Assembly: GCA_903928965.1 (NCBI GenBank)
Contig: CAIYSZ010000064.1
Span: 1 to 37,569, forward strand
Source: an uncultured Pseudomonadota bacterium
GTDB lineage: Bacteria; Pseudomonadota; Gammaproteobacteria; Methylococcales; Methylomonadaceae
Length of the DNA stretch: 37,569 nt
Direction: 5' to 3'
This document shows, in pieces, positions 36,005 to 37,569 of this stretch (positions within the stretch are counted from its first letter, which is position 1; every line of letters begins with the position of its first letter). The notes below the pieces were generated by a model. That model was not told where the DNA came from, did not search any database, and saw only the letters and a program-made list of their open reading frames with translations. The position numbers were made by a program, and so were the translations under genes.

Positions 36005-37480
36005 TTAAGTAAAGCTAATGTGGTTAGCTACGACAGTAGCGCTAGAAACACCTGTCAGTTGCACAAGAGTATCATGCGTGCTGGGCGCGGTTTCTCCGCC
36101 ATGAGAGATGTATAAATATTCGTAGGCGGTATGTTTAACCGTTAAATTGAAAACAGCGAAATCGCCCGCCGCATCGTTATTGCCACTGTGAAACGCCGCG
36201 GCGACTTCCTTCAAGGCGGCGCTTAAAGAAGTAGGCTGCGTGCCGTTGAAAGTAGCGAAACCGGTTTTGCTATCGATGGTCACCGATGAATCCGAACCGC
36301 CAACCGTTAGATTGATCGCTCCATGAGAGGCGGTGCTGTCCACAAAATAAAATTGATCCCCGGATTTATAATTGACAACATTGTCCAGGGTGTTGGCGGT
36401 AATCCCGCTCAAGCCGTCAATCAAATAAACCTTGTCGGAGGCGCTGCCCAAGGTCAAGGTGTCGCCTTTGCCGCCCCAGAACAGATCAGCATTGGCGCCG
36501 CCGGTCAACTTGTCGCCGCCGGCCGTTCCGTCCAAGGTAAACCCAGCCGTTCCGCCGGCATGCGAAACATCAACGATGATATTCTTAGCCGCCATCAAGT
36601 CCACGCTGCCGTTGTTAACAGTGCTGGCGCTGGCGGTCCAGGTTTTACTTACCGCAACGTTTGCGGTTGAGCCGGAACCGATGGTTAAGACATCAGAGCC
36701 GCCGAATTTATAAATGGTATCCGTGCCACCGCCTTGATTGACAATGGTATCCATGCCTTTGCCGGCGGTAAAGGTATCGTTTTGCGCGCCGCCGGTGAAA
36801 GTCAACGCATGACTACCGGTGTCGGTCACATTCCAGCCAGTAGCGCCGGAAGCGTTAGCCAGATTAACGCTGAAACCCTTGGTGGTCAGATTCGCGGTTC
36901 CGCCATTATTAAAGCTGGCGGCGGTAGCAACCCAGTTGCTGGAAATGGTTGCGTTCAGAGTGGCGCCGGAAGAAACGCCCAAAATGTCGCTGCTGTTATT
37001 TACCGCCGCAATAGTGACCACCGCGCCGTTTTCAGCGATCACTTCATTGGAACCGGTTCCTAAAGTAACGCTATCAACGCCTTTAGCGTCAATAGTGATA
37101 TTGTTCGCGCCGCTACCCACGGTGATTTTATTGGAGCTTGCTCCATCCACAACCACGGTATTCGAGCCGTTGCCGGCGGTAATGGTGTTTTTTTCCTTGA
37201 CCGAGGTTGAGCCGACGCCCACATAAAGCGTGTTGTCTCCGGAACCCGCTTTAATCGTGCTGTTGCCAACGCCGCCAACCAGCGTGTCGTTGGCGGTGCT
37301 GCTGGTAAACGTAATTTTACCGCCGCCTTGGAAATCAACGTTATAAGGGGTGGTGTTGGAAATGTTAACCAGAGTAGCGCCTTTGCCTAGGCTTTTGCCC
37401 GAAACAATAGCGTCGGATGCAGAAGTTCCGGTGATAACATCGCCATTGATTGTAATGTCTTTAATTGTAATAGTTGCCAT
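36005..37480 (-). CDS. RTX-like beta-repeat secreted protein, paralog 1
   Basis: A 491-residue protein that opens MATITIKDITINGDVITG and has no signal peptide. RTX-like repeats are spread through it (GVGNSTIKAGSGDNTLYVG, TAGNGSNTVVV, GGANADLFWGGKGDTLTLG). The block GTAGGDKLTGGANADLFW aligns directly with GSAGGDKLTGGPNADVFW of the neighbour. The C-terminus (YEYLYISHGGETAPSTHDTLV) is the shared putative secretion region. AGGA lies about 8 bases before the ATG. A strong terminator follows, which suggests high expression. Calcium binding and type I export are inferred; no exporter genes are in the window. Confidence 0.75.
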   Translation of the reverse strand: MATITIKDITINGDVITGTSASDAIVSGKSLGKGATLVNISNTTPYNVDFQGGGKITFTSSTANDTLVGGVGNSTIKAGSGDNTLYVGVGSTSVKEKNTITAGNGSNTVVVDGASSNKITVGSGANNITIDAKGVDSVTLGTGSNEVIAENGAVVTIAAVNNSSDILGVSSGATLNATISSNWVATAASFNNGGTANLTTKGFSVNLANASGATGWNVTDTGSHALTFTGGAQNDTFTAGKGMDTIVNQGGGTDTIYKFGGSDVLTIGSGSTANVAVSKTWTASASTVNNGSVDLMAAKNIIVDVSHAGGTAGFTLDGTAGGDKLTGGANADLFWGGKGDTLTLGSASDKVYLIDGLSGITANTLDNVVNYKSGDQFYFVDSTASHGAINLTVGGSDSSVTIDSKTGFATFNGTQPTSLSAALKEVAAAFHSGNNDAAGDFAVFNLTVKHTAYEYLYISHGGETAPSTHDTLVQLTGVSSATVVANHISFT

Positions 37481-37512
37481 TTGAATTAGTCCTAAATTCT
37501 GATATCAAGAAA

Positions 37513-37569
37513 TCAATTTGCGTTTTTGCGTTGCTTGAAACCGAACAATACGGCTATGCCCGCGCCGAA
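37513..37569 (-). CDS. C-terminal end of a PEP-CTERM protein (partial)
   Basis: The last 18 codons on the minus strand read FGAGIAVLFGFKQRKNAN and then stop at 37513-37515. A hydrophobic stretch followed by a basic tail is the usual end of a PEP-CTERM/exosortase substrate. The PEP motif itself would lie outside the window. The stop is 33 bases before the paralog 1 start. Confidence 0.45.
   Translation of the reverse strand, partial: FGAGIAVLFGFKQRKNAN

Overview
The window looks like chromosomal DNA of a gammaproteobacterium, most likely a methanotroph of the Methylococcales. This placement is an inference. It rests on the gammaproteobacterial-type core genes (uvrD, nadK-recN, lgt, prfB, lysS, surE-pcm, ftsH), PEP-CTERM proteins ending in a VPLPG-type tail, a cupredoxin-like 'methylamine utilization' family protein, an NnrS protein and a small cytochrome c5. 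Genes are dense and often overlap by 4 to 17 bases. No rRNA, tRNA, CRISPR array, intact insertion sequence or phage gene was recognised.

Layout. 1-2.2 kb (minus strand): an OmpR-type response regulator, a periplasmic cupredoxin-like protein and the start of a membrane sensor, all translationally coupled. The sensor frame breaks near position 375 and an unrelated-looking frame runs to the window edge. 2.3-7.7 kb: a Spondin_N/PEP-CTERM protein, a GspE-type ATPase, a small secreted protein, and an overlapping DUF455-NnrS pair. 7.7-10.3 kb: a broken YVTN-repeat fragment, a long intergenic region with a duplicated dyad, and a 600-residue AIDA-like repeat protein. 10.4-14.6 kb: uvrD followed on the same strand by two genes that match a Septu anti-phage pair (PtuA ATPase and PtuB HNH nuclease). 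The first defence gene is translationally coupled to uvrD. 14.7-18.5 kb: a small membrane protein and a 1,139-residue protein built from two copies of a beta-domain plus an NHL propeller. 18.7-25.8 kb: recN, nadK, a DUF2721 protein, a dienelactone hydrolase, a low-molecular-weight phosphatase, a short ModE-like regulator, lgt, and prfB without the usual programmed frameshift.

Between prfB and lysS (25.8-26.9 kb), genes that are adjacent in E. coli, lies an island of palindromes and 50-bp direct repeats. It ends in the stump of an AAA ATPase that has lost its Walker A half. 26.9-34.4 kb returns to core genes: lysS, a flavin reductase, an FtsH with an N-terminal extension, a shared bidirectional terminator, cytochrome c5, an Smr-domain protein, surE-pcm and a multi-pass membrane protein. 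34.4-37.5 kb holds two tandem paralogs of beta-repeat, RTX-like secreted proteins, separated by a strong terminator. The last 57 bases encode the tail of a PEP-CTERM protein.

Themes. There are two clear accessory themes. One is cell-surface or secreted repeat proteins that lack signal peptides (four large genes), alongside exosortase-type proteins. The other is defence: an apparently intact Septu system and an ATPase remnant. The most interesting loci are the uvrD-ptuA-ptuB coupling, the prfB/lysS island, the paired 30-bp operator upstream of the AIDA-like gene, and the tandem secreted paralogs.
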